64,000 nt of DNA from Dendrocalamus latiflorus (Eukaryota; Streptophyta; Magnoliopsida; Poales; Poaceae). Positions 9,137 to 20,712 of the stretch are shown here, in pieces; within the stretch, counting starts at the first letter, position 1; the number at the start of each line of letters is the position of its first letter. The position numbers and the translations under genes are program-made. The stretch covers positions 4,671,783-4,735,782 of the forward strand of contig CM029638.1 in NCBI GenBank assembly GCA_017311315.1, in the 5' to 3' direction. The notes under the pieces were generated by a model. That model was given only the letters and a program-made list of their open reading frames with translations. It was not told the DNA's origin and made no database searches.

Positions 9137-12100
9137 GCAGCCTTCCCTCTCCATACCCCCCTCCTTCGCCGGGGCCTCGCCGCCGTCTCCCTCTCCGATC
9201 GGTGGGGGCAGCGGTGGCGCTGCCGTGGGGCAGGCGGCCAAGGACAGGAAGATGGCGTCGGCCGAGCAGCTGGTGCTCGATCTCTGCGACCCCGAGCTGC
9301 GCGAGAACGCCCTCCTCGAGCTCTCTAAGGTTTATGATCACGCATTCCACTAGGATTCTGAACCTCCTCATGGGGAAAGATTTGTGCTTTGTGATCTCTA
9401 GTTAGGTTTCTGGTCGCAATTTTTTGTGGCATTCAGTTTATGCCCGTGGAAATAGGTTGCGACTTAGTCATGTTGTTCAGGCATTGCGAAATTGAATGGC
9501 TTGGTTAGTTTTGGTAGTTTTTGAATGGTTTAATTAGTTTTGGTAGTTTGGTTTAAGGGTTAGCGTATGGTTAATGTGCGTTATCATGTGATTGGCTTTC
9601 TATACATATTATGATCAAGATATCAGCTTGTAGACAGTGTTTTGGGTGGCATTCAACAGTTTCGTTATGAGAACAAATGTATTTGTTTATAGATTACCTC
9701 TATTCGCTCAGATACACTGACGTGAGGTCGTGAACTATATATTGTTATTGCAAAATTAATTGTTGAGTTGCTAGGGCGGGGGATTTGATGATTTGCCCCA
9801 TCTTACATTGCGTTTGATAAAATACCCTGCGATGTGTCACTTACATCCGGGCCCTGGACCCACATGTAAGTGAGACATCACAGGACATTTTATCAAACTC
9901 ACATGAAAGATAGGGCAAATCATCAAATATTTCCTTATATAATGACTAGTTTATCAACGGTCCTTTTATAGCTAATTAATTCTGTGATTATTCTGAAGTG
10001 AACTATTGTAGAATATTGGCATGCCAAGGCATTTGTAACGCCAAAAAGAAATTCAATAACTAAATGCACCCATTTTTCAGAAAAGAGAGATATTTCAAGA
10101 TCTGGCCCCTCTGCTGTGGCATTCTTTTGGCACAGTTGCTGCACTACTTCAGGTATGCATAATTCCTCTGTCCTTTTATGTTTAGGATTTGCATGCTTGC
10201 AAATTGAAATAAAAAAGAGCTGGGAGCTTTGAGCCTACTTTATACCTCATGTTGTGTTTATGTTATCAATCTGTTGTTGAAATCAGCCATTGTTTGTTCT
10301 TCAAATGGGCACTTGTTTGAAGTTCAGCCAATCTTTCTCACTTGGTATATTTGGAAACTTGGAAACACATACAGGAAATTGTGTCAATCTACCCTGCACT
10401 TTCACCCCCAACATTATCGCCAGGTGCATCAAACCGAGTCTGCAACGCACTTGCACTTCTTCAGGTACACTTTGACGAAGAAAAAAGTGGATAATAACAG
10501 AAAAATTGGGTGCTGTGTTGATGCTATACCATGGCATATTGTACTGTACAAAAGATGGGGGATTCTATTCTGTTCTAAAATTGCTATAAGTTGCCCGTGT
10601 TAGATGTATGCCATATCTTTGCAGTCTAACTTTTTTTTTTTGCTGTTTAAAACTATTGCAGTGTGTTGCATCACACCCTGAGACCAGGATCCTCTTCTTA
10701 AATGGTAACGAGCATGGCCTTTTGCCTATAAAAGTTTAAATACAATGATGTGCATTGTCCCAACCCCTCATTTGCAATGCATTTGACATATCCTAATTCC
10801 TAATTGTGTAATACTAGAAAAGAACCCTTTTAGCTTTTGATATTGTTGCCGTCAGCAATTCACTTTCCCTCTCTCTTCTTCCTTCATCCTTTTCAGCTCA
10901 CATTCCACTGTACTTGTACGGTGTACCCGTTCCTGAATACTACCAGCAAAACAAGACCTTTTGAGTACTTGCGCCTTACCAGCTTGGGTGTCATCGGTGC
11001 TCTTGTTAAGGTATTTTATTCTTGGAAGTTTATATGAATTACCAAATTCATCATAATGCATCCAATGCTAGATAGGAACATGCTATATATTAAACATTAT
11101 CCATTCCACAAATTCTGCGATGCCAAATCAATGAAGATTCATGTTATTATTATTCCAATACATGGGCATGAAACTAATAAGGAGTTCATCCTTCTTGTTT
11201 ATTGTGTAATGAAAAGATAACCAACTGTATAACTTCAAAACAAGTGAATATGATATTTAATGTTTTCTCCTATCTATTTTTGGAACAAACTGCATGTGTT
11301 TACAAATACTAATTCTGCAAATGCGAATGAAGCTGCTTTACCTTGTGATACATGCAGGTTGATGATACTGAAGTCATCAGTTTTCTGCTGCAAACTGAAA
11401 TAATTCCTCTGTGCTTGCGTACCATGGAGATGCGCAGTGAGCTGTCCAAAACTGTATGTTGCTAGCCATCCCAATCCCCATATAAAATATCATCATCTTT
11501 CTCTTCTGTTTAGCCCTAGTGAAGGTGAAATTGCTTTTTGCGGAACACTATCCTGCCATCAGTTCACAGTTTGGTCAGGTCTGGAATGTAAAGTAGGCTA
11601 TCAATTATCTTTAGAATCTTCTTGTCCCAGACCAGGCTTCTCTCTGATAAAAAAATTATTTTACAGTTTATAAGTCTAAAAGGTGGATTATGCAAGAAGC
11701 CTCAAATGTTGTTTGGCAGTTGAGCAACTATCCTATGCTGCTAATTTCAGTGCCTTAATTTTATCACTTGAACCTGATGATTTATAGCTTGGTTGGCACG
11801 TAAATATGGCAACGTTTTTGTAACATCTCCTGTATAAACCACAAGAAGTTGAATACGAACTTATGAGATGCTTAAGCTGTTTTGGAGCTCTAAGTTGAAT
11901 TTAAGACCAGAAATAAGCCCCATAGGCCATAAGCCAAACGTGCCATTATTCAACCGTTTACCAAATTTAGTCACTTCTATTTCACTAATTTACCTAAATT
12001 TGTAGCCGTCACTTCTATTTCACTAATTTAGTCAAATATCTAAGCAGGTGGCTACCTTCATTGTCCAAAAGATTCTGCTGGATGATGTTGGACTGCGTTA

Positions 12101-12578
12101 AATTTGTGCCACTGCTGAGCGTTTCTTTGCTGTAGGCAGTGTTTTAGCAAACATGGTGGTTTCACTTGCTGATCAGCCTTCCACAAGGTTGCTGAAGCAC
12201 ATTATCCGATGCTACCTCAGGCTCTCAGATAACCCCAGGTTTGTGCTGTCATCTGTATGTCACAAAATGATTTTACATCTATCTTCACATGGGCTGCAAA
12301 GTTGCCTCCCTGACATGCTGAAAGATGGGACGTTCAATAACTGTCTCAGGGTGAGTCATGCTATTAACCCATGAGCCATCAGCAATTCATTATTTCACCA
12401 CGAAAGAAATCATACGCTAAACTGAAGCTTTCAATCAAATGCTAACTGTGTTTATTTATGACAAACACAGGATGACCCTGCAACAAGGCGCTGGCTCCAG
12501 CAACTGCTGCACAATGTGACAGGCGGAGGCATGGGAGGAGCTCCTCAGCCAGGGTTGGATCACATGATGGGGATGTAA
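9126..12578 (+). pseudogene. CNOT9: CNOT9/RCD1 (CCR4-NOT subunit) gene with disabling lesions, 9 exons
   Basis: The intact family is an armadillo-repeat adaptor of the CCR4-NOT mRNA deadenylase. Exons: 9126-9329, 10081-10152, 10375-10464, 10662-10704, 10897-11010, 11358-11453, 12048-12238, about 12301-12350, 12471-12578. Conserved stretches include AEQLVLDLCDPELRENALLE, LAPLLWHSFGTVAALLQEI, CNALALLQCVASHPETR, SKTRPFEYLRLTSLGVIGAL, QTEIIPLCLRTME, TFIVQKILLDDVGLR and DDPATRRWLQQLL. Three defects are visible: an extra 7 bases GGTGTAC (10920-10926) shift the frame in exon 5 before the conserved PFLNT; TAA at 12099-12101 replaces the expected Tyr codon after GLR; and the acceptor of exon 8 appears lost. 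A conserved Gly is also Arg in MEMRSELSKT. Exons are otherwise well preserved, so inactivation seems recent, or a truncated product is made. Confidence 0.85.
9779..9933. mobile_element. Foldback MITE in CNOT9 intron 1 (family C)
   Basis: The inverted arms GATTTGATGATTTGCCCC / GGGCAAATCATCAAAT surround an inner hairpin built on ACTTACAT...GGGCCC...ATGTAAGTGAGACATC. The same design recurs at 31085-31239. No clean target duplication was found for this copy, so the borders are approximate. Confidence 0.6.
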
Positions 12579-12833
12579 ACCCGATCTGGCTTCTGCAATT
12601 CACATAATAATACCTTATCTTCCGGTGAATTTGTAAGTAGGGAAGATCTCTCAGGTGTGTGTAAAGGAGCTGTTGTGTTGTACTATCGTTAGCAAGTCAA
12701 GTTGCTGTGCTTATCCTGTAATGCTGTGAACCTGGCTTGCTTTTTTTTGTTGGGTTGTTTCGTCGGGAGGGGCCATGCTTGGCGGAGGGTCTCGCCAGAG
12801 GCGGCGCGAGATGTGGAGCCAGCAGATGTAGGG

Positions 12834-12853
12834 TTTTTTTTTTTTTTGATAAA
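12834..12853 (-). mobile_element. Minimal retro-insertion: poly(T) plus TTTATC, flanked by a 13-17-bp repeat
   Basis: AGCAGATGTAGGG occurs at 12821-12833 and again at 12854-12866, each followed by T's. Between them lie 14 T's and GATAAA. On the minus strand this reads TTTATC plus poly(A) between direct repeats, which is what an extremely 5'-truncated LINE or SINE insertion looks like. Replication slippage is an alternative. Confidence 0.45.
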
Positions 12854-13427
12854 AGCAGATGTAGGGTTTTGGAAAAGGGCGAAGGGTAGAAGTGGGGGAC
12901 GCGACATTTTTAACGATCAACATCTCATCGGATGGAACACGCAATCTATACCATTTCAAAGGAAGGGCTGGGAAGCATCATTTCATGTTCATCCCACTGA
13001 GCACCTTTGTCGTCATTAGATCAGGATTTGGATGGTTCGGATGTTGTTGGACGATATTATGTTATTTTTCTCGTGAGATATTCAGTAGACTTTGTTTTCT
13101 CGCTACGCTCTCAACCATTAGGTCTTGAATTAGTGTTCTCGTATTCCAAATATTCAGAGAGATAAAAATATGGAGAAATGTGAAACGATTTCCTAAAAAG
13201 AACAAAGGAAGAAAAGCCAGATTACCACACCACGTCGGACCCCGTCTCTCTCCTACACAAGCTCGCTACAGGCTTGGGAGCCACTCAAATCTCCCTCCCC
13301 CTCTCGACACAGGACACACACAAGAACGCAACGCGGTTGGAAGCTTCGGCTCGTAGAAGAAGTAGAAGAAGAGAAGTAGACAAAGAAAAGAGCCAAGAAA
13401 AATCGAGTAGTGCGAGAGCAGGAAGCC

Positions 13428-14912
13428 ATGGCCTTCCTCCTCCCCAAGCTCACCACGCCGTCCTGCAAATCGCCCCCGAATCCGCTCAAATCCCAGCTCG
13501 GATTGCCCAACCACGGCGGCGGCAAGCTCCACAGCTCCGGTTCGGCGCAGGCCACGGCCCCGAGCCACCTCAACCTCCTGCTCATCCTCAGCGCCTCGCA
13601 GCAAGAAGCCGCCTCTGTCCCCACGGCCAAGTCCACGGAGACCAAGAACCGGAGCAAGAGCAGCGGCGGGGACCCGCAAAGGTCGGATTTTTACCTCAAC
13701 CTTGGGACGGCGGTGCGCACGCTACGGGACGAGCTGCCGGCCGTGTTCGTCCGGGAACCCAACTACGATATCTACCGGTGAGGAGGCCTTTTCTTTTTTT
13801 TTCGAAACGATGTGGAGGCATTTTCTTTCATTTGTCTATTTCGGTTAATTTTTGATTGGTGATTTTGAGAACTATCGATATCTGTAAATCGAACTCTGGG
13901 GTTTGGTAGTTCGTTGGTGATTAGCCATGGAGAAATCGTAGTGCTAATGGTTGCTCCGTTTTTCCAGGAATTAAAGGTCAAACCTGAACTAAAATTGTGC
14001 GCCTAGTGGCTATTCAGTGTTCATAAAATGACTAATCATGCAAGGAAATGATAGAGCTTGTCACTTGTCAGTGATACGAGTCATGATTCAGAAATGAAGG
14101 ATAGATTTGGTAGTTGATTTGTTCTATTGTTGCAATATTAGCCTTGTATAAATGATAATTTGTCATATTCAAGATTGAGAATTGAATCAATGTCATATTC
14201 AAGATCGAGAATTGAATCAATCCATTGATTTCTAAGGCTACGTCGTTATAGGGCAGTGACAGGTAACAGTCCATCATCAGCAATTATGGCAGTATCAGTA
14301 TGAATGCTACTAACTAGCATTACTTGCATACTTATATTCTTTGTAGGCATAGCATATTCTACCCACACTCCTGTATAGTGGTGATTAAAAACGCCCTTTA
14401 CATCATATTGCAGCGAAGACATCACATTTGTCGACCCGTTGAACACTTTTCATGGGATCGACAACTACAAGACGATCTTCGGGGCTCTCAGATTCCACGG
14501 GCGCCTGCTGTTCCACGAAATTGGGCTCGACATACCACGCATTTGGCAACTGACAGAAAACTCGATAGTTGTCCGGTGGGAGCTTTGGGGCACCCCGCGT
14601 GTCCCGTGGGAATCATATGGATGTTTCAGTGGCACTTCAAGGTACAAGGTTGACAGGAATGGGAAGATTTACGAGCACAAAGTCGACAACTTGGCATTGG
14701 ATTTCCCCCGGCCAGTCGCCAAAGTGGGCAGCTTTGCTGACATAGTAGTTGCCACATGCCCACCGAGCCCCAGTTTGACATTCTGGGACATGGTTGGGAC
14801 AGGCGATGAGTGCTCATGGACGAAGCTTTACCACGCGGTGGTGGAGACTGTGGAGCGGGAAGGCGGCAATTCCGCAGGCATTGGCATTGAAGGTCTAGTC
14901 ACTTGTTCATAG
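13428..14912 (+). CDS. DUF2358 family protein, probably plastid-targeted
   Basis: It has two exons, 13428-13777 and 14414-14912 (stop TAG 14910-14912), encoding about 282 residues. The start has a good context (GCCATGG). Residues 1 to about 75 are rich in Ser, Pro, Lys and Leu with few acidic residues, like a chloroplast transit peptide. The body, from about residue 90, has FYLNLGTAVRTLRDELPAVF, EDITFVDPLNTFHGIDNYKT, RVPWESYGCFSGTSRYKVD and GKIYEHKVDNLAL. This is the pattern of the DUF2358 (SnoaL/NTF2-like fold) family found in cyanobacteria and plants, with no established reaction. The codon joining the exons is CG|C. It stands alone between CNOT9 and a LINE and is intact. Confidence 0.88.
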
Positions 14913-17119
14913 GATGGAATGAACTTCAGGACTAGCTGCTTGGTAGTGAGTTTTCTTAGGGAAAATGTATAGTAGGTGGATACATATATCACGGTGCTAT
15001 TAATATCTCTTTGTATACTGTAGCTGTAGAATACCAATTTTAAATAAAATAAATGCTAGATATATCTCATCGTCCTTGTCACACGTCTTAGGATGTTTCC
15101 ACCACTTATGTCTCGTGAGATTCAAATACCAAAGGATGGTAACCAAGTTGTCAGAATCGTGATCCTGAATCGGATTGGAGACACTTTGGTAGGATTGTAT
15201 TCTAGGATCGAATTGTAGAATCTAAGTTCTTACCCGATTCTATCAAAATATTTTTTAATTTACCGTGTATTTCAAGAGTGATACGAGTGTTTATTTGGTC
15301 ATTTAGTATCTAATTTTATTCCTAAATGTATCTTATTCATGGCTAGAATCGTAGTATAAATTATATGTCATTGAGAGCTACGACTAGAAGAGTGATGTTA
15401 TCAATATTATCGTAATCTGATCATTTTACATAAAAAAAGTAAAATAAATAAATAATCAAATTGATTTTTATTATTCCAAACCTCAGAATATTAATATCTA
15501 AACTATTAACTATTTAGGACTTAACATATGACATGAATTGAGGGATAGGACATAACCAAACACCAAAATATTTTCATAATATTGGATGTTGTATGATTCT
15601 ACGATTTTACCATGATTTTACTGTGATTCTATACGATTTCACGACTAAGATCGCGATTCTACCACGATTCTACTTGGTATGACTTCAGATACGATTTGAG
15701 TTGGGTTGATTTCATGGGATACATTAGCCATTTTTGTTTGCAATTTTTGAACTGCTTGCTGAAGGAGTTGGGCAGATTGAATTGTGACCTAGTGTTAGCA
15801 TCCATGAACTATGAAGGGACCCCAACGTGAGATGCCATTAAGATTTCACAAATATTTGAGTCTCACGTATTTCTTCTGATTGAATACTTATATTGAAACT
15901 TTGAATATAGCAGACTAGGCGAGGCTACAGCGTGCAGCACAGGCATGTCTTCTCGGCTTTGCTTGCCATTCACTATGATTAGTGCATGCTTTCTGCTACA
16001 AGAAATAATTATATTAAAATATTATAAGCCTTAACAGAAAATGTTTCTGTAGCTTAATAAGATATTCTAAATGTCAGCGTATGAAAAATCGCCTGCCCTA
16101 AAGTTTGCTTATGAAAAGCGAAGAATTTGATCCTGAATGTCTGCATCAGAAAAAAAAAATGCACCCACTGAACTTGCTTCTGAAAAGCGAATCACCTTTC
16201 ATTGAAAACAGAGGGAGCGAAGTGTCAGGACCCCAATCTGATCCGAGTGGAATCCAACTAAAATCGCAGACAGATTTGATGGATTTGGGGGTAAATTGAA
16301 GAGGAGAAAAGTAGAGTTCTTAGGTTACTTTAACAAAGAGGCAGTAGGAAATAGCCTTCTTCATTCTTGCCTTTCCATCCCACACGGATTGGGTTATATA
16401 TACCCCAAAGCATTCAAAGTTACAATGTTTGCTTTTATAGCATCAAGTTACAGTAGCAAATGCAACAGAACGCTAATGAAACAAATTATTTTGCTATTTG
16501 CAAACTTTATTCATTGAAGTACTGTTCCATGCATTACTTCCCATAACAAAAGGTAGAACCTTGATAATTTCTGGGCACTTTTCGGATCAATTGTTGACCT
16601 AACATCTTTAGGTAATTCGCTTTGTCAGATTAGCTCACCAACAACAATCAGTGCCATGGATGAAACTCAAATGAGGTCTCAAGTCTCAGCATGATTTCTT
16701 CTTTACTCCTTCAGAGGCTCAACTACCCAATCAGACTAATCCTCACACAATCACGGCATGCAGATCTCAATGGAAAAGTGCTGTATCTGTTTCAAAATAG
16801 TATACTTAAGTTGCTGCAAGTCCCCAGTTTCTAGATTTACTAGGGATGAAATCTAGTAGTTGGACTTAGGTGAATTGCCAGTCAAATAAGCTGAACTGAA
16901 TTCTATAGTTCAGACCTTGACTTCAGATTTTTTGGTTGCACATACATCACCTTTTCTAGACCTGCTATATGATATATAAAGTATATCTATTCTTACCTAG
17001 CATTTTGAAAAAGTTCGAATAAATGAGAAGAAAATTGCCCAAAAAAATAGTGAAACTTAACAGGCAAAGCATCCGTACAGATTACAGAGTTGCTAAAACT
17101 TTTAAGTAAGATCATGATG
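14913..17119. other. Intergenic, AT-rich; no gene seen
   Basis: The ~150 bases after the DUF2358 stop contain AATAAAATAAATG-like sequence that could serve poly(A) formation. The stretch 15130-15720 has repeated ATTCTACGATTTTAC-type motifs and may be an old, unrecognised repeat. ORFs at 16105-16517 lack any protein-like character. Confidence 0.4.
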
Positions 17120-18917
17120 TCAACAACAACAACAATAAAGCCTTTTGTCCCAAACAAGTTAGGGTAGATTAGAAATAAAACTTTTTCAAGATCAAAGAGA
17201 TGATAGCTTTGAAAAAACCTACAATGTTAAAACCCTAAGCCGTACAACCTGCTATCTGAGCCGAGAGTCTAAAACACCGCCCCTAATATTTTTATGATTC
17301 TGGTACGTGAATCACTAACTTCCAAACTCTCCTATCCAAAGCTAGTTTTTAGATACATTCCAATTCCTAAAGTCTCTTTTAACTGCTTCCTCCCAGGTCA
17401 GTTTTGATCGACCTCTGCCTCTTCTTACGTTTTTAGTATGTCTTAAAATTCCACTATATACCGGTACCTCATGAAGCCATCGTTGGAGATGTCCAAACCA
17501 TCTCAAGCGATGCTAGATAAGCTTCTCTTCAATTGGTGTTACCCTCACCCTATCACGTATATCATCATTGCGGATGCAATCCCGCCTTGTGTGACCACAG
17601 ATCTACCATAGCATCCTCATCTCCGCTATACTCATTTTCTATATATGTTGTCTTTTAGTCGCTCAACATTCTGCTCCATATAGCATTACGCGTCTGATCG
17701 CCATCCTATAGAACTTAACCTTTAACTTTTGAAGGACTTTTTTTATCACACAGGACACCAGATGTTTGGCACCATTTCACCCACTCTGCTCTTATCCTGT
17801 GGCTCACGTCTTCATCAATCTCACCGTCCACTGTAGCATCGATCCCAAATAACGAAACGTATTCTTCTTAGGCACTACTTGTCCATTCAATCTAACATCT
17901 CCATCATCTGCCCTAGCACCACTGAAATCACATCTCATATACTCAGTTTTAGTCCTACTAAGTTTAAAACCCTTCAATTCTAATGTCTTCCTCCACAACT
18001 CGAGCTTTCTATCAACACCTACCCTACTCTCATTAATCAGCACCACATCATTAACGAAAAGCATACACCAAGGGACATCTCCTTGTATGTCCCATATAAC
18101 CTTGTCCATCACTAGGGCAAAAATATATGGACTCAACGTTGACCCTTGGTGTAGTCCAATGTTAATAGGAAAGTCATTAGTAACACTACCACACGTTCTA
18201 ACATTAGTCGCAAAATTTTTGTACATGTTCTTAATTAGACTAATATATTTTGTTGGGACTCTTTTCTTTTGAAGTGCCCACCACATGACTTTTCTTGGTA
18301 CTTTGTCATAGGATTTCTCCAAGTCAATGAATATCATGTGAAGGTCCTTCTTTTGCTCCTTATACCTCTCCATCAACTGTTGTAGCAAGAAAATCGCCTC
18401 CATGGTCGACCTCCCAGGCATAAAATCAAATTGGCTTGTTGTCACGCTAGTCACTTTTCTTAAATGGCGCTCAATTACTCGTTCCCAAAGCTTCATTGTG
18501 TGGCTCATGAGTTTAATTCCTCTATAATTAGTACAACTTTGAATGTCTCCTTTATTTTTAAAAAATGGTACTAATATGTTCCTCCGTCATTCGTTTGGCA
18601 TTTTATTCAACCTAAAAATACTATTGAACAACTTAGTTAGCCAAACAATCGTCACTTCTCCTAAGTATTTCCACACCTCAATAGGGATGTTATCAGGCCC
18701 CAACATTTTACCTACTTTCATCCTTTTAAGGCCTCTCTAATTTCTGACTCCTGGATTCTTCAAACAAACCACTTATCGGTGTCATCAAAAATATCATCCA
18801 GTTCAATCATACTATCATCATTATCGTGATTGAACAACTTGTCGAATTAATCTCTTCACCTATCCTTGATCTCCTCGTCTTTCACCAAAAGTCTATTAGT
18901 ATCGCCTTTGATGCATT
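17120..18917 (-). mobile_element. 5'-truncated RTE-type LINE, dead copy, 1.8 kb
   Basis: The element is on the minus strand, flanked by an exact 13-bp target duplication TAAGATCATGATG (17107-17119 and 18918-18930). The 3' end is the typical RTE tail: GTTTGGGACAAAAGGC followed by (TTG)n. The reverse transcriptase is readable from about 18700 downward: CTNYRGIKLMSHTMKLWERV, FMPGRSTMEAIFLLQQLMER, MIFIDLEKSYDKVP and IGLHQGSTLSPYIFALVMD. The catalytic FADD box is FVND (about 18050-18061), so it cannot be active. A one-base shift near 17825 and several stops break the C-terminal part. Confidence 0.9.
17804..18508 (-). pseudogene. LINE reverse transcriptase fragment (234 codons open)
   Basis: This is the longest open stretch of the RTE element. 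It covers RT palm motifs from SHTMKLWERV through TKTEYMRC and RYLGSMLQ, then runs out of frame. IDLEKSYDKVP keeps the first catalytic Asp, but the second catalytic box reads LFVNDVV instead of LFADDVV. The upstream CTNYRGIKL motif lies just beyond the ATG, so the ATG is an internal Met and not a true start. Non-functional remnant. Confidence 0.85.
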
Positions 18918-20712
18918 TAAGATCATGATGCCAGTGGAATAATTTTAGATTGAGCTACTCTAACTAACTCCCTTAAGTAACTTTTTTGCATTGCTTATAA
19001 TATTGGATTAGAGACCCAAGAATTATGCTACTATCCAGATTTCCAGAGGCCATAATTCACATGATCTGACCATAGGCGTAGAGCTCCCAACCTGCTCTAC
19101 ACTATAGGTTTGTTGATATTAACTTTTGCTTGGAGAATCCAGAAACTAATATGAACACCTAGCTTTCCGAAGCAGTTTCCCCACTCCTCTCACTTCTGTC
19201 TCACGGGCGTACCACACACCCCACCCTTCTCGCTCCGGTCTCGCGCACATATCTCTCCCTCACTTTCTCCACAGTTCATCTCTTCCTTCTAAAAGTCATT
19301 TCTTTAGCCCACTACTATTTATTTCAACCAAAAACTATCAGTCGCAGCCAAAATCCATCAGCCGCAGCCAATATGAACAAGCACAAATGTCAGTGCATCA
19401 AAAGGACAGAAATCACCACATGGATTTGTTTAGCTTTTGTGGTAGTTGGAAAAGGATATAAATTAGCAAAAAAATATCTGCACTTACTAACTCAGCAGGA
19501 ACTGTCCAAATTGATTTGATTTTAAGTTTGCAGTAGAACAAGAACTTCGGATTTTTTTGTCTGTCAGCTACTTCAGAGTGGTTACGGAAGTGAGACCTTT
19601 CGTTTCAGTTTCAATAGCAGCATGCATTTGGTATTTTATAATTCAGAAGCTTGTGATGTGTAAAAACACAAGATTCGACAAGAGGAAATGGTGAGCTACT
19701 TAAATATTAGAAAAATCAACATAAATTGTCCATCTGGGTGATTTATGAAAGAGATAGAGCACACATTGACGTCTGACAAGAGAAAACTGGCAACTAACAA
19801 CATCACGAAGTCCTAGCATGCATCAAGAACGGCTTAAAGGCGACAGTTCTTTGACATTTCAGAAGAACTGCAAATCAAGGAAAGAACAGTTTGGTATATT
19901 AAAAGTGGTGAGCTACCTTTCACTTGGAAAACTTAGCATCAAGTGATCTCTCTTTCTTTCCTTTGGTTGTTCTGAAAGGAAGAATAGTAATGTTGAAGCA
20001 TGCATCAATTAAACATGATAGATTGACAACTAACAAGAAAACAAAACTGGTAAGCTATTTGTCTTGTTGGGTGATGCTTACTAACACTTGATTGAGGGGA
20101 GATTAGTGCTAACAACATTTCATATATAGTAGGAGAAGCGATAAGCTACTGACATGCCCTTGTAGCTGAATCACACATGAAGAAATCAAGAAATGACCAG
20201 TGCCGACAGATTGAAAATTAGCCATAAAAGCGGGTGAGCTACTTGTAACGCTCCAGAAACTCAGCATCGTAGAACTTTTGGCCTCGGGGCCACTTCTGAA
20301 TCAGAAATGGGGAATGATTAAGCGTGCATGAATGAATGGCCATTTGCTTGTAGCCTGGTACACGATATTGACAGGTGACCAGCAAAACAAACGGGGCCAG
20401 GTACTGGTAGATAAGTACTACTTTGCAGCATCATTCTTGTCAGTGAATTCAGTGAACTGAAAAGTCGATGGATTTCTGTCATTTTTGGAATTGAGAAGAT
20501 AGCATGATTCTTATCGTTCTTGCATGCTCGAGGCATTTTGGACAAGCAAGATGCAAGATAAAATGATCCATTCTGGATCATTTTTCTGAAACATTAGCTA
20601 TAACTATTAGTAACCCTCTCTCTGACAACAACACGAATGAGACAAGTGTTAAGAACAAATGAATTACGCCTTGCTCGCGTGCAGTCGCAGCAGGCAGCAC
20701 GGACACTTCACT
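18918..20712. other. Intergenic between LINE and QRT3-like gene; no gene seen
   Basis: The sequence has several repeats of GTGAGCTACTT/GTAAGCTATTTG-like words spaced about 100-150 bases apart (19690-20250), which hint at an old repeated unit. The 3' UTR of the minus-strand QRT3-like gene should occupy the right end. I recognise nothing else. Confidence 0.35.

Noticed and set aside
9935..12374. Separate short genes in the CNOT9 region
   Set aside because: The pieces are exons and introns of one gene, as shown by matching splice phases and conserved protein order.
13253..13679. 134- and 137-codon minus-strand ORFs
   Set aside because: They are antisense to the DUF2358 first exon and its leader.
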